64,000 bases of DNA from JAQVEM01 sp964595565. Its GTDB lineage: Bacteria > Actinomycetota > Humimicrobiia > Humimicrobiales > Humimicrobiaceae. The notes beneath the pieces were generated by a model. The model saw nothing but the letters and a program-made list of their open reading frames with translations. It was not told the DNA's origin and did no database searches. Numbering within the stretch: position 1 is the first letter of the stretch; every line of letters starts with the position of its first letter. The position numbers and the translations under genes were made by a program. The stretch covers positions 1 to 64,000 of the forward strand of contig CAZQQX010000003.1 of NCBI GenBank assembly GCA_964595565.1. Reading direction: 5' to 3'. Positions 52,665 through 60,736 of this stretch are shown here, piece by piece.

Positions 52665-53684
52665 TTGTTAAAAAAATGGGATAAGATAAAAATGACCGGA
52701 AAAGGTTTTATAAAAATTTTTATAGCCCCGATCATGGGTTTTTTAATTGTTTCATCTGTATTATTTGTTTTCCCTCAAAATATATACGCAATTACATTAA
52801 AGGAGCTGGGAAACGCTGTTGCGAAGCTGGGTCAGGAAGAGGAGGGCTTAATAGAGGAAATAATTGCATCAGAAGCTGAAGTTGAAAATAAAAGAAATAA
52901 GATTAATTCACTTAACGATGAACTGGTAAAAATGGAGAACCAGCTGGAGGAACTCAACCGGACCAGGAAGGAGTTGATGGAAAGTATTGAGAATAAGAGG
53001 GAAGCCTTAAAAGAAGAAATAGTTTTTTCCTATAAATATGCCAATGACGATATTTCCAAACTTGTAACCAGCGCAGGGGACTTAAATGAAGTCATAAACA
53101 ACATCTACCTTTTTAAGAATATAATGGAAAGATTGGCGGACAACATAGAGGCATTGCGTTTTGAGAAGGAAGAATATGAGAGAATTGCCAGAAAATCTGA
53201 AGAAAAAAAGAAGGAAATTGAGAACATGCGAAATATAATTGTAGAGGAAGAGAAAATGTTACTGAAAAGCATAGAAGAAAATAAGATGTTACTGGAAAAG
53301 GTAAAAGGGGAAAAACAGGAAGTACAGAATCTTTTAGCCGAGATAAAAAAAAGAATAGCAAAGGTTCAACCACCCGGCCTTACTCTGGTTGGCGAGTGGG
53401 ATATGGTGGCCACAGCCTATTATGCTTTTGGAAGAGGGGGGAACGATATAAATGGTAATGGAATAACTGCAATAGGGCTGCGGGCCAGAAAGGGAATAGT
53501 GGCTGTTGACCCGCGGGTTGTGCCCCTCGGAACAAAACTATACGTACCCGGTTACGGGGAGGCCCTGGCGGCAGATACCGGGGGGTGGATAAAGGGAAAC
53601 AGGGTTGACCTCTGTTTTGAATCATTTGAAGAATGTTATGGCTGGGGCAGGAGGAAAATAAAAGTATACCTGGTTGAAGATTAA
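52665..53684 (+). CDS. Secreted coiled-coil protein with 3D domain
   Basis: 339 residues. A signal or anchor helix (about 15-38) is followed by a long coiled coil (about 45-235) rich in Glu and Lys, and a C-terminal 3D domain (about 245-338) with AYYAFGRGGNDINGNG, RKGIVAVDPRVVPLG and AADTGGWIKGNRVDLCF. The three aspartates that name the domain are present. Such proteins act on peptidoglycan; the PcsB-like coiled coil may regulate it. The TTG start is uncertain; an ATG at 52692 is the alternative. Confidence 0.82.
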   Translation: MLKKWDKIKMTGKGFIKIFIAPIMGFLIVSSVLFVFPQNIYAITLKELGNAVAKLGQEEEGLIEEIIASEAEVENKRNKINSLNDELVKMENQLEELNRTRKELMESIENKREALKEEIVFSYKYANDDISKLVTSAGDLNEVINNIYLFKNIMERLADNIEALRFEKEEYERIARKSEEKKKEIENMRNIIVEEEKMLLKSIEENKMLLEKVKGEKQEVQNLLAEIKKRIAKVQPPGLTLVGEWDMVATAYYAFGRGGNDINGNGITAIGLRARKGIVAVDPRVVPLGTKLYVPGYGEALAADTGGWIKGNRVDLCFESFEECYGWGRRKIKVYLVED

Positions 53685-53689
53685 TGTTT

Positions 53690-54328
53690 TCAGACTGTTT
53701 TTAAAAATCTGGCAAGGGATTCAAAGTCCTTTACATATTCTTCTTCTTTTATGGTGCCATTTACCAGAACTTCCTTTGTGTCATAAAAGGGGACCAGTTT
53801 AAAAGATGGATTCTCAAATAACCTCATATGTATTTTTTTCATGTTCCTGTATTTTTTCTCTAAGGAAAAAAATTTCTGAAGGATGACATTGGAAACATCA
53901 ATGCCAAGGGCCACTATTATATGAGGAGTAATTATAGAAATTTCCCGGTTTAAAAACGAGATACAATTATCTATATGTTTTTTTGATGGCTTTATATATT
54001 TTACCCCGGTGCCACTGGCATCTTTTAAAGGCTTAACCGGTGTACATTTGACGAGGTTGGTAATATAAGTATCCCTGGTAAGGGACAGGGCTGTTTTATT
54101 TAAAATTTTTCTAATAAATTTGTACTGGCCTGTATTGCTATTAGAAGAACTTTTATTCCCTGATTCGCTTATTATCGGGTAATTACAGACTATTATTATT
54201 TTTGCTTTGGATGCTCCTGTCCCGGGAACAGGAGGGTGTTTTCTCCATTTTGCAAGGTCAGGGCATTTTTTACAGCTGATTACTTCTTTGTTTAAATTAT
54301 TCAGGCTCTCTTTAGCACTTATTGGCAT
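53690..54328 (-). CDS. Uracil-DNA glycosylase-like (family 4/5) protein, altered active site
   Basis: 212 residues. CKKCPDLAKWR near the start, PPVPGTGA and YITNLVKCTPVKP, with a later DNC, give the Fe-S cysteine pattern of family-4/5 UDGs. The catalytic GEAPGxxED...G.PF.G..G loop is replaced by VCNYPIISESG and an Asn/Ser run, and the late H-PS motif is weak. Ordinary uracil excision is therefore doubtful. It converges on the 3D gene with 5 bases between stops. Confidence 0.7.
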   Translation of the reverse strand: MPISAKESLNNLNKEVISCKKCPDLAKWRKHPPVPGTGASKAKIIIVCNYPIISESGNKSSSNSNTGQYKFIRKILNKTALSLTRDTYITNLVKCTPVKPLKDASGTGVKYIKPSKKHIDNCISFLNREISIITPHIIVALGIDVSNVILQKFFSLEKKYRNMKKIHMRLFENPSFKLVPFYDTKEVLVNGTIKEEEYVKDFESLARFLKTV

Positions 54329-54439
54329 ATCACATCAAAGTATTTTACTGAAAGAGAATAAACTATTAAATTTTTAAATTATTTATGTTCAGAAGTATAC
54401 ATTATAAAAGGGATTGAGTAAATACAATTTGTCCACTTT

Positions 54440-54913
54440 CTATTTTAAGGTCTTTATCTGTTTGAATAAATTTGCCATTTCAATTGCACCTAAAGCTGCG
54501 TCCCAGCCCTTATTTCCCTTTCTTGTCCCGGCTCTTTCAATTGCCTGCTCGAGGCTGTCAGGGGTTATTACTCCGAATGAAACCGGAATATTGAGATCCA
54601 GGGAAATTTTGGCGGCTCCCTTAATAGACTCACTGGCGATATAATGATTATGTGATGTATCTCCCTTAATTACTGCGCCAAGACATATAATGGCATCATA
54701 TTTTTTTGATTCGGCCATAATTTTGGCAGCGCCCGGTATCTCAAATGACCCCGGGACCCATGCGACTTCAATATTTTCATCATCACATTGATGCCTGTGC
54801 AGGCAATCAAGCGCGCCGTCGAGAAGTTTTGAAGTCAGGAAATCATTATATCTGCTTACCACAATTCCAAATCTGAGTTCTTTTGCATCAAGTTTTCCCT
54901 CATACTTTTTCAT
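54440..54913 (-). CDS. ribH: 6,7-dimethyl-8-ribityllumazine synthase
   Basis: 157 residues. RibH joins DHBP and the ribitylamino-uracil to make lumazine. Motifs are FGIVVSRYNDFLTSKLLDGA, WVPGSFEIPGAAK, CLGAVIKGDTSHNHYI with the catalytic His, and PVSFGVITPDSLEQAIERAG. It is the last gene of the rib operon, 24 bases after ribBA. Confidence 0.96.
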   Translation of the reverse strand: MKKYEGKLDAKELRFGIVVSRYNDFLTSKLLDGALDCLHRHQCDDENIEVAWVPGSFEIPGAAKIMAESKKYDAIICLGAVIKGDTSHNHYIASESIKGAAKISLDLNIPVSFGVITPDSLEQAIERAGTRKGNKGWDAALGAIEMANLFKQIKTLK

Positions 54914-54936
54914 TTTTGTTCCTTTCTATTTTATGG

Positions 54937-56157
54937 TCATAACATATGATTTAATTTGGTTTTTTTAGTAGATAAGTATTTTTTATTATTTTTATTTGGG
55001 TGTACGGTAAGGGGAACCCTTCTGGTTATCCTGAGCCCGTATCCTTCAAGACCGACGATTTTTCTTGGATTATTGGTCATGAGGTGTATGGTTGATAATC
55101 CAAGGTCGGAGAGAATCTGTGCCCCTATACCATAATCCCGAAGGTCGGCGTCAAAACCGAGATATAAATTTGCCTCAACTGTATCAAGCCCTTTTTCCTG
55201 GAGTTCATAAGCTTTCATTTTGTTGCAGAAGCCTATTCCTCTGCCCTCCTGGGACATGTAAAGCAGCACCCCCGACCCTTTTTCGTTTATTTTTTTAAAG
55301 GCTTTATCAAGTTGTTCCCCGCAATCACACCTTGTAGAGCCGAAGGTATCACCCGTAAGGCACTGTGAATGAACCCTTACAAGAACATTTTTCTTACCCC
55401 TGACCTCTCCTTTAATAAATGCAATATGAAATTCGGAGTTTATAATAGACCGGTAAGTTATAGCTTGAAAATTACCCCATTTAATGGGCAGGTTAACTTC
55501 AGCGACTTTTTCAATTAATTTTTCCTTTCTTTTTCTGTATCTAATAAGCTCTTCTATAGTCGTTATTTTTAGTCCGGACTTTCTGGATATTTCCAACAGG
55601 TCTGCAAGATGCGCTACGCTACCATCTTCTTTAATGACCTCACATATAATTCCGGCAGGGTACAATCCGGCTATTTTTGCCAGGTCTACTGCTGCTTCTG
55701 TATGCCCCGCTCTGGTGAGAATACCACCGCTATGCGAGTATATGGGAAATATATACCCGGGCATGGTTATGTCTTCCGATGTGGTGCCGGGGTTTATGAA
55801 AGTTTTTATAGTTTTTACCATATCGCTGGCGGAGATTTCTCTGCCATTTATTGATTTTGCGTTTATTGACACTGCCAGAGACCTGACTTCGCCGGGAGAG
55901 AATTTATTTTCATAGCTTATAACCGGTATCTCTAGTTGTTTTAATCTTTCCTGCTCACAGGCAAGGAAGACCGACCCCCCTGCACCGCTCAGTAGAAAAT
56001 TTAGAGAAGTCAGGGTTACTTTTTCAGCGGCCTGAAAAAAAAACCCTTCATTATTGGGCGATTTATCGTCAACGATAATTATTATTTTACCTTTTTTTAC
56101 ATCACTGGTTATGTCCTCTACAGGATAGAAATGCCTGGTTTTATTTGATGAATCCAT
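54937..56157 (-). CDS. ribBA: Bifunctional RibBA-type protein; DHBP-synthase half altered
   Basis: 406 residues. The C-terminal GTP cyclohydrolase II half is intact: TGDTFGSTRCDCGEQLDKA zinc cysteines, YMSQEGRGIG and DYGIGAQILSDLG. In the N-terminal DHBP synthase half the acidic loop DDEDRENEGD reads DDKSPNNEGF. The Arg-Glu pair is replaced and the later Asp becomes Phe, though RAGHTEAAVDLA remains. The RibB activity may be lost. The start overlaps ribE by 17 bases. Confidence 0.92.
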   Translation of the reverse strand: MDSSNKTRHFYPVEDITSDVKKGKIIIIVDDKSPNNEGFFFQAAEKVTLTSLNFLLSGAGGSVFLACEQERLKQLEIPVISYENKFSPGEVRSLAVSINAKSINGREISASDMVKTIKTFINPGTTSEDITMPGYIFPIYSHSGGILTRAGHTEAAVDLAKIAGLYPAGIICEVIKEDGSVAHLADLLEISRKSGLKITTIEELIRYRKRKEKLIEKVAEVNLPIKWGNFQAITYRSIINSEFHIAFIKGEVRGKKNVLVRVHSQCLTGDTFGSTRCDCGEQLDKAFKKINEKGSGVLLYMSQEGRGIGFCNKMKAYELQEKGLDTVEANLYLGFDADLRDYGIGAQILSDLGLSTIHLMTNNPRKIVGLEGYGLRITRRVPLTVHPNKNNKKYLSTKKTKLNHML

Positions 56158-56809
56158 ATTCTTTCAGCTTCTCCTTTAGTAATTTGTCCTTTATGTTATA
56201 AGAATTTATATTTTCTGGTCCCCCGGACTTAAGAAAATTTATCACATAACGTGCTAACATATCTACCTCAATATTAACTATATCCCCCGGGTGTTTTCCA
56301 TTTAAGTTTGTATTTTTGAAGGTGTATGGAATAACAACCACACTAAAGCTGGTATCTGTGACTTCTGATATAGTAAGGCTTATCCCGTCGATTGCAACAG
56401 CTCCTTTAAGTACTATAAAATCACGAATATTAAGAGGTAGCTCAACTCTGAGTATATAAGAGTCTCCTTTTTTTGAAATATCAATAATTTTTGCCGTGCA
56501 GTCCACGTGTCCATTTACAAAATGCCCACCAAGCTTATCGGTAACAGTGAGCGAGTCTTCCAGGTTAACTGCTTCACCGTCTTTGATGTATTGCAGAGAA
56601 GTGTTTTTTAGGGTGTTAAAGGAAATATCACAGTAAAATCCCCCGCCGTTAACTTCTGTAACCGTAAGGCAGACGCCGTTTACAGATACAGAGTCACTTT
56701 TCTTTAAGTTTTTTAAAATTTTACTGCAGCCTATCTTTATTTCCCGGTCGGTGGCCCTATCCTTAATTTTTATGATTTTACCGGTTTCTTTTATTATTCC
56801 CGTAAACAT
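56141..56809 (-). CDS. ribE: Riboflavin synthase alpha chain
   Basis: 222 residues of two repeated lumazine-binding domains. MFTGIIKETGKI opens the first, SVNGVCLTV and VNLEDSLTV are within it, and the second repeat is seen in HFVNGHVDCTAKI, AIDGISLTISEV and VNIEVDMLARYV. It dismutates lumazine to riboflavin. It lies between ribD and ribBA. Confidence 0.95.
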   Translation of the reverse strand: MFTGIIKETGKIIKIKDRATDREIKIGCSKILKNLKKSDSVSVNGVCLTVTEVNGGGFYCDISFNTLKNTSLQYIKDGEAVNLEDSLTVTDKLGGHFVNGHVDCTAKIIDISKKGDSYILRVELPLNIRDFIVLKGAVAIDGISLTISEVTDTSFSVVVIPYTFKNTNLNGKHPGDIVNIEVDMLARYVINFLKSGGPENINSYNIKDKLLKEKLKEYGFIK

Positions 56810-56831
56810 TTAAAATCCCTGCCAAATTTTA

Positions 56832-57992
56832 TTATTTCAAAGGGTAGGCGGTTATAGCAATGTCGCTACCGGCCCTTTTAATATCTTTGAATATTAAGTT
56901 TTTACATTCTTTTATTTTTTTTACTCCCAGGTCCTTGAACATATTGTAACTACCATCTCCGCCTATAATTAATGGTGCAATAAAAAAAATAAATTTATCG
57001 ATTAAATTTCTTTTTATGAAAGATGTGGACAGAGTTGGTCCGCATTCCAGAAGAATAGATGTTATTTTGTATTCTCTGTAAAGAATCTTGAGAACTTTAA
57101 GTAAGTCAAGCCCCTTTTCCTCTGTTGATTTACTATCCACCGGTAGTACATCAATATTATGTTCATGCAGTTTTTTAACTTTGTTTAGAAAATCGTGTTT
57201 TTTGTTTTTTGCTATGAAAATAATGGTTTTAATGTAACTGGAAGACTTTACAATGTTAGAATTTAGAGAAATCTGGAGATTGCTATCCAGTATGGCCCTG
57301 TAAAATCTTTCACCGGTGGCCATATTTGCTTCTTCCGGCAGGCCGTTAAGATTTTTCCTCGGGAAAAGGTACGGATTATCACTTAAAACGGTATTTATGC
57401 CCGTCAGAATACAGTCATATTCACTTCTAAGTCTCTGAACTTTTTTTCTTGACTGCCCTGATGTTATCCACTTTGAATCAGAAGATCTGGTGGCCAATTT
57501 ACCATCAACACTGGAAGCTATTTTACTGCAGACAAAGGGAATCCCGGTTCTAATATGCTTAAAGAAGACTTCATTCTGGAGTTCAATCCGGTCTTTTAGA
57601 AGGCCGGTTCTTACTTTTAATCCGGATTTTTTTAAAAATTCCACTCCTTTCCCATTGACCAGCGGGTTCGGGTCAATACACCCTATGACAATTTCTCTGA
57701 ATTTATGCTTTACAATCTCTTTCGTACAGGGAGGTGTTTTACCATGGAATGTACATGGCTCAAGCGTTACATACATGGTCGAGCCGGCCAGAGATTGTGT
57801 TGAATTATCTATGGCCTCTATTTCGGCGTGGGGAAGCCCGGCCATGTGATGATACCCCGAGGATATAACCACCCCATCTTTTACTATAATTGCGCCGACC
57901 ATGGGGTTGGGGCTGGTTTTGCCCCTTCCTTTTTCAGCAAGTTTTATAGCCTGCTCCATATATTTTATCTCTTCTTCGCTAAAGTGGTCCAT
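56832..57992 (-). CDS. ribD: Bifunctional riboflavin-specific deaminase/reductase
   Basis: 386 residues. The deaminase half has HAEIEAI and PCTFHGKTPPCTKEIV zinc ligands; the reductase half has KIASSVDGKLATRSSDSKWITS and LLECGPTLSTSFIKRNLIDK. It performs steps two and three of the pathway. It is the first gene downstream of the FMN riboswitch and 22 bases upstream of ribE. Confidence 0.96.
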   Translation of the reverse strand: MDHFSEEEIKYMEQAIKLAEKGRGKTSPNPMVGAIIVKDGVVISSGYHHMAGLPHAEIEAIDNSTQSLAGSTMYVTLEPCTFHGKTPPCTKEIVKHKFREIVIGCIDPNPLVNGKGVEFLKKSGLKVRTGLLKDRIELQNEVFFKHIRTGIPFVCSKIASSVDGKLATRSSDSKWITSGQSRKKVQRLRSEYDCILTGINTVLSDNPYLFPRKNLNGLPEEANMATGERFYRAILDSNLQISLNSNIVKSSSYIKTIIFIAKNKKHDFLNKVKKLHEHNIDVLPVDSKSTEEKGLDLLKVLKILYREYKITSILLECGPTLSTSFIKRNLIDKFIFFIAPLIIGGDGSYNMFKDLGVKKIKECKNLIFKDIKRAGSDIAITAYPLK

Positions 57993-58029
57993 ATTAATAA
58001 AATTTTTTTTAACTAAAGAACAAAATTAC

Positions 58030-58062
58030 TAAAAAAAGCCATGGAGAAAATCCATGGCTTTA
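58030..58062 (-). terminator. Riboswitch-controlled terminator before ribD
   Basis: On the minus strand AAAGCCATGGA-TTTTC-TCCATGGCTTT is a perfect 11-bp hairpin followed by U residues (A run at 58031-58037 on the plus strand). It lies just downstream of the FMN aptamer, where FMN binding would favour termination. Confidence 0.9.
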
Positions 58063-58083
58063 CGCTGTTAAAGTCAGAAATTT

Positions 58084-58190
58084 TCTCCCTTCCAGACTAT
58101 AACTGTCGGTCCCGGGATTTCACCGGGTCAACCTGCCGGTCAGGCAGGGTTGTGGACTTTAACCACCGGTAAGGAATTTCGCCCTTCCTC
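58084..58190 (-). ncRNA. FMN riboswitch (RFN element)
   Basis: On the minus strand the conserved RFN segments appear in order: AGGAAGGGCGAAATTCC, ACCGGTGGT, AGTCCACAA, GACCGGCAGG, GGTGAAATCCCGGGACCGAC and AGTCTGGAAGGGAGA. It lies upstream of ribD, its standard target. Together with the terminator at 58030 it would shut the rib operon when FMN is plentiful. Confidence 0.95.
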
Positions 58191-58355
58191 GAAAATTACT
58201 AATATTTAAAAAAATTTCAATAAAACAAAGAAATTTATGTTAAGAATATACTAAAATTAGATTAAAATGCAAGGTCTTTTCTGAATAAGTAGTGAATATA
58301 AATAAAATAGAGATTATTAAAAATTTTTAAGCTTCCTAAATAAACTTAAATTTTA

Positions 58356-58364
58356 TGCTATAAT
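58356..58364 (+). promoter_or_regulatory. Extended -10 promoter for rpe
   Basis: TGCTATAAT is an extended -10 with no clear -35; it lies 24 bases before the rpe ATG and just upstream of AAAGGAGG. Confidence 0.5.
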
Positions 58365-58388
58365 TCATATAAAGGAGGGTAAAAAATT

Positions 58389-59096
58389 ATGAATGGTAAA
58401 AAAGGCTCAGTGAAAATTTCGGTTTCTATTTTAAATGGTGACTTTGCAAATCTGGGCAGGGAAATTAAACGGATAGAGAAAGCCGGCGCCGATATGGTTC
58501 ATATTGATGTTATGGATGGTAATTTTGTCCCCAATTTAACTATTGGCCCTCCTGTTATCAAATGTTTGAGGAATGAAACAGAGCTTTTTATGGATGTACA
58601 TCTTATGATTAAAAACCCCGACAGATTGCTTGATAGCTTTATCGAAAGCGGGGCAGACCTTATAAATGTTCATGTTGAAGAATGCCCCCATCTTGACCGT
58701 ACTCTGAATTATATTAAGGAGGCAGGTAAGAAGGCAGCAGTGACCCTGAATCCATCAACACCCCTGTGTTATGTTGAAAATGTTCTTGGCCTGGTGGACA
58801 TGATATTGGTTATGACAGTTAACCCCGGATTTGGCGGCCAGAAGTTTATATACAATATGGTTTATAAGATTAAAAGATTAAAAGGAATGATTGAAGACTT
58901 CAGGAAATATTCTCCGGATTTAAAGAAAAGAATAGATATTGAAGTTGATGGAGGGATTAATCTGGATACTGCACCAATTGTGGCAGAGGCGGGAGCTAAT
59001 ATCCTTGTTGTTGGCAGGGCATTTAATGATTCTAGAAATCCATCAGAATTTATAAAAAAAATCAAAGATAAAACATCCGGAATGTTAACAGTGTAA
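58389..59096 (+). CDS. rpe: Ribulose-phosphate 3-epimerase
   Basis: 235 residues. Rpe interconverts ribulose-5-P and xylulose-5-P in the pentose phosphate pathway, a source of ribulose-5-P for riboflavin. SVSILNGDFANLGREI, MVHIDVMDGNFVPNLTIGPP, DVHLMI, NPGFGGQKFI and EVDGGINLDTAP mark the (beta/alpha)8 barrel. It has a very strong ribosome site. Confidence 0.95.
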   Translation: MNGKKGSVKISVSILNGDFANLGREIKRIEKAGADMVHIDVMDGNFVPNLTIGPPVIKCLRNETELFMDVHLMIKNPDRLLDSFIESGADLINVHVEECPHLDRTLNYIKEAGKKAAVTLNPSTPLCYVENVLGLVDMILVMTVNPGFGGQKFIYNMVYKIKRLKGMIEDFRKYSPDLKKRIDIEVDGGINLDTAPIVAEAGANILVVGRAFNDSRNPSEFIKKIKDKTSGMLTV

Positions 59097-59195
59097 CTAT
59101 TCCCGGAATCAGGGCCTTTTTAACAGGAAGCCTTAGTAAAAAATAACGGAATTTAAAAGGATAAATTTTAAGCGATGTCTTAAAAAAATAAAAAA

Positions 59196-59236
59196 TAAAA
59201 ATAGCCCTCTCTTTTTCTGACAGGACTATTTTTATT
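59196..59236. terminator. Terminator between rpe and ferredoxin
   Basis: AAAATAGCCCT / AGGACTATTTT (59197-59234, with one mismatch) can form a hairpin flanked by an A run and a T run, so it could stop transcription from both sides. Confidence 0.7.
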
Positions 59237-59255
59237 ATATTATTCTAGAATGAAA

Positions 59256-59447
59256 TTATTCTGTTGATATAGCTTCGGTTGGGCAACCCTCAATAGCTTC
59301 TTCAATGCATTCTTCGTCGTTCTCGTCATAATCAGTTTTTATTATTTCTGCAATATCTTCATCTTCATTTAATTTAAAGATGTCCGGGCATGTTTCCTCA
59401 CATAGTCCGCATCCTGTACACAAATCCTTATCAATTTTTACTTCCAT
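59256..59447 (-). CDS. Single-cluster [4Fe-4S] ferredoxin
   Basis: 63 residues. CTGCGLCEETCP and a late GCP provide four Cys ligands for one [4Fe-4S] cluster; an acidic middle segment (NEDEDIAEII) is typical. I chose the ATG at 59447 with AGAAAGGA upstream; an in-frame start 48 bases earlier is not supported. It is a plausible small electron carrier, possibly a partner for LipA or the NuoI-like subunit. Confidence 0.9.
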   Translation of the reverse strand: MEVKIDKDLCTGCGLCEETCPDIFKLNEDEDIAEIIKTDYDENDEECIEEAIEGCPTEAISTE

Positions 59448-59677
59448 TGTTTTCCTTTCTTCTTTTTCTTTACAATGTTTTAGTGTAATATACAAAATTT
59501 TTTTTTCTATTTCAATAACATAATTTATTTATGCGGGTGAATAAAAGTAATTAATATTTTTGTTGGTTCAGGGGAATTGGCCGGTTTATATAAGGAAAAC
59601 AGAATAACTTAAGGATATTTTTGTTAAATTATGAGACCGTTGATAAAATCAATGGTAAAATTATACGGGGATTTTTT

Positions 59678-60250
59678 ATGAGAAATCTACTGGATAGAAA
59701 TTTTTACAACAGGGATACTTCAGAAGTAGCGGAGGATTTGCTGGGCAAGGCTCTGGTAAAATATGATGGCACAGGTATGGCGGGGGGAATAATTGTGGAA
59801 ACAGAAGCTTATTATGGCGGGGATGACCCTGCGAGCCACGCTTATCCGGGTAAGACGCCCCGGAGTGAGATTATGTTTGGCAAACCCGGTCTGGCTTATG
59901 TCTATTTATGTTATGGAATGTATTATCTCTTAAATATTGTCACTGAAAGAGAAGGTGAACCGGGTGCTGTTTTATTAAGGGCGCTGGCACCTGTATGGGG
60001 GATTGATGTTATGAAAAGTAGAAGAAGAACCGATATTAATCTTACAAATGGTCCGGGAAGGTTAACAATGGCACTGGGAATAGACATAAAGGATAATGGT
60101 GCAGATATTGTAAAGGGAGAAAGGGGATTTTATATATTTAATTTTAAAAAAAGAGACAATAATCATAGAATAATTAAGACAGGCAGGATTGGCATAAAGA
60201 AAGGGAAAGAAAGATTGCTGAGATTCTTAATGGTAGATGATGGAATGTAA
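59678..60250 (+). CDS. 3-methyladenine DNA glycosylase (MPG/AAG family)
   Basis: About 190 residues that excise alkylated purines. VAEDLLGKALV, IVETEAYYGGDDPASHAYPGKT with the catalytic Glu, MFGKPGLAYVYLCYGMYYLLNIV and LTNGPGRLTMALGI are the family pattern. I chose the ATG at 59678; the frame is open to a TTG at 59621, but those 19 residues have no family support. Confidence 0.92.
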   Translation: MRNLLDRNFYNRDTSEVAEDLLGKALVKYDGTGMAGGIIVETEAYYGGDDPASHAYPGKTPRSEIMFGKPGLAYVYLCYGMYYLLNIVTEREGEPGAVLLRALAPVWGIDVMKSRRRTDINLTNGPGRLTMALGIDIKDNGADIVKGERGFYIFNFKKRDNNHRIIKTGRIGIKKGKERLLRFLMVDDGM

Positions 60251-60316
60251 ATATAAAACTTTCTACTGTCCAAAATATTATTAAAATGTTAAATTAAACA
60301 GGGTGATAACAAAAAT

Positions 60317-60736
60317 ATGATAGATTTCAAGAAGCTAAATAAGCTACCTTATATGACCAGAAGATTGTATATCCTTAAAAGAATATGTGAATTAAAGGAA
60401 ATTGATTTAGATTATCTGTTTGGGCTTTTTAACTTATACAATGCGAAGAACAGCGGGAGATGGTTCTGGCAAAAAGCAAGATTTACCGGGGTGCTTAAAG
60501 ATGCTTTTGATAATTTTAATAAGACTGCAGACGGGATTGCAAAAGATTTGGAGTGTTCCGATGAAGGAAAAACTGAAGAGCAGATTGAGCAGGCATCCGT
60601 GAAATTAGACAAACTTCTGGTAGAAATGGAAACAAACTGCGGCGTAGACAGAAGAAAAGATTTTGATAGTGTCAAAAGCAATCTGGGAAAAAATTTTAGA
60701 GAATTAATTGACAGTAACTTAAGAAAAATCAGCTGA
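60317..60736 (+). CDS. Hypothetical helical protein
   Basis: 139 residues, predicted mostly helical and charged, with a central WFWQK. I recognise no domain. Good start, open frame and spacing suggest a real gene. Its end overlaps the convergent TPR gene by 18 bases. Confidence 0.5.
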   Translation: MIDFKKLNKLPYMTRRLYILKRICELKEIDLDYLFGLFNLYNAKNSGRWFWQKARFTGVLKDAFDNFNKTADGIAKDLECSDEGKTEEQIEQASVKLDKLLVEMETNCGVDRRKDFDSVKSNLGKNFRELIDSNLRKIS

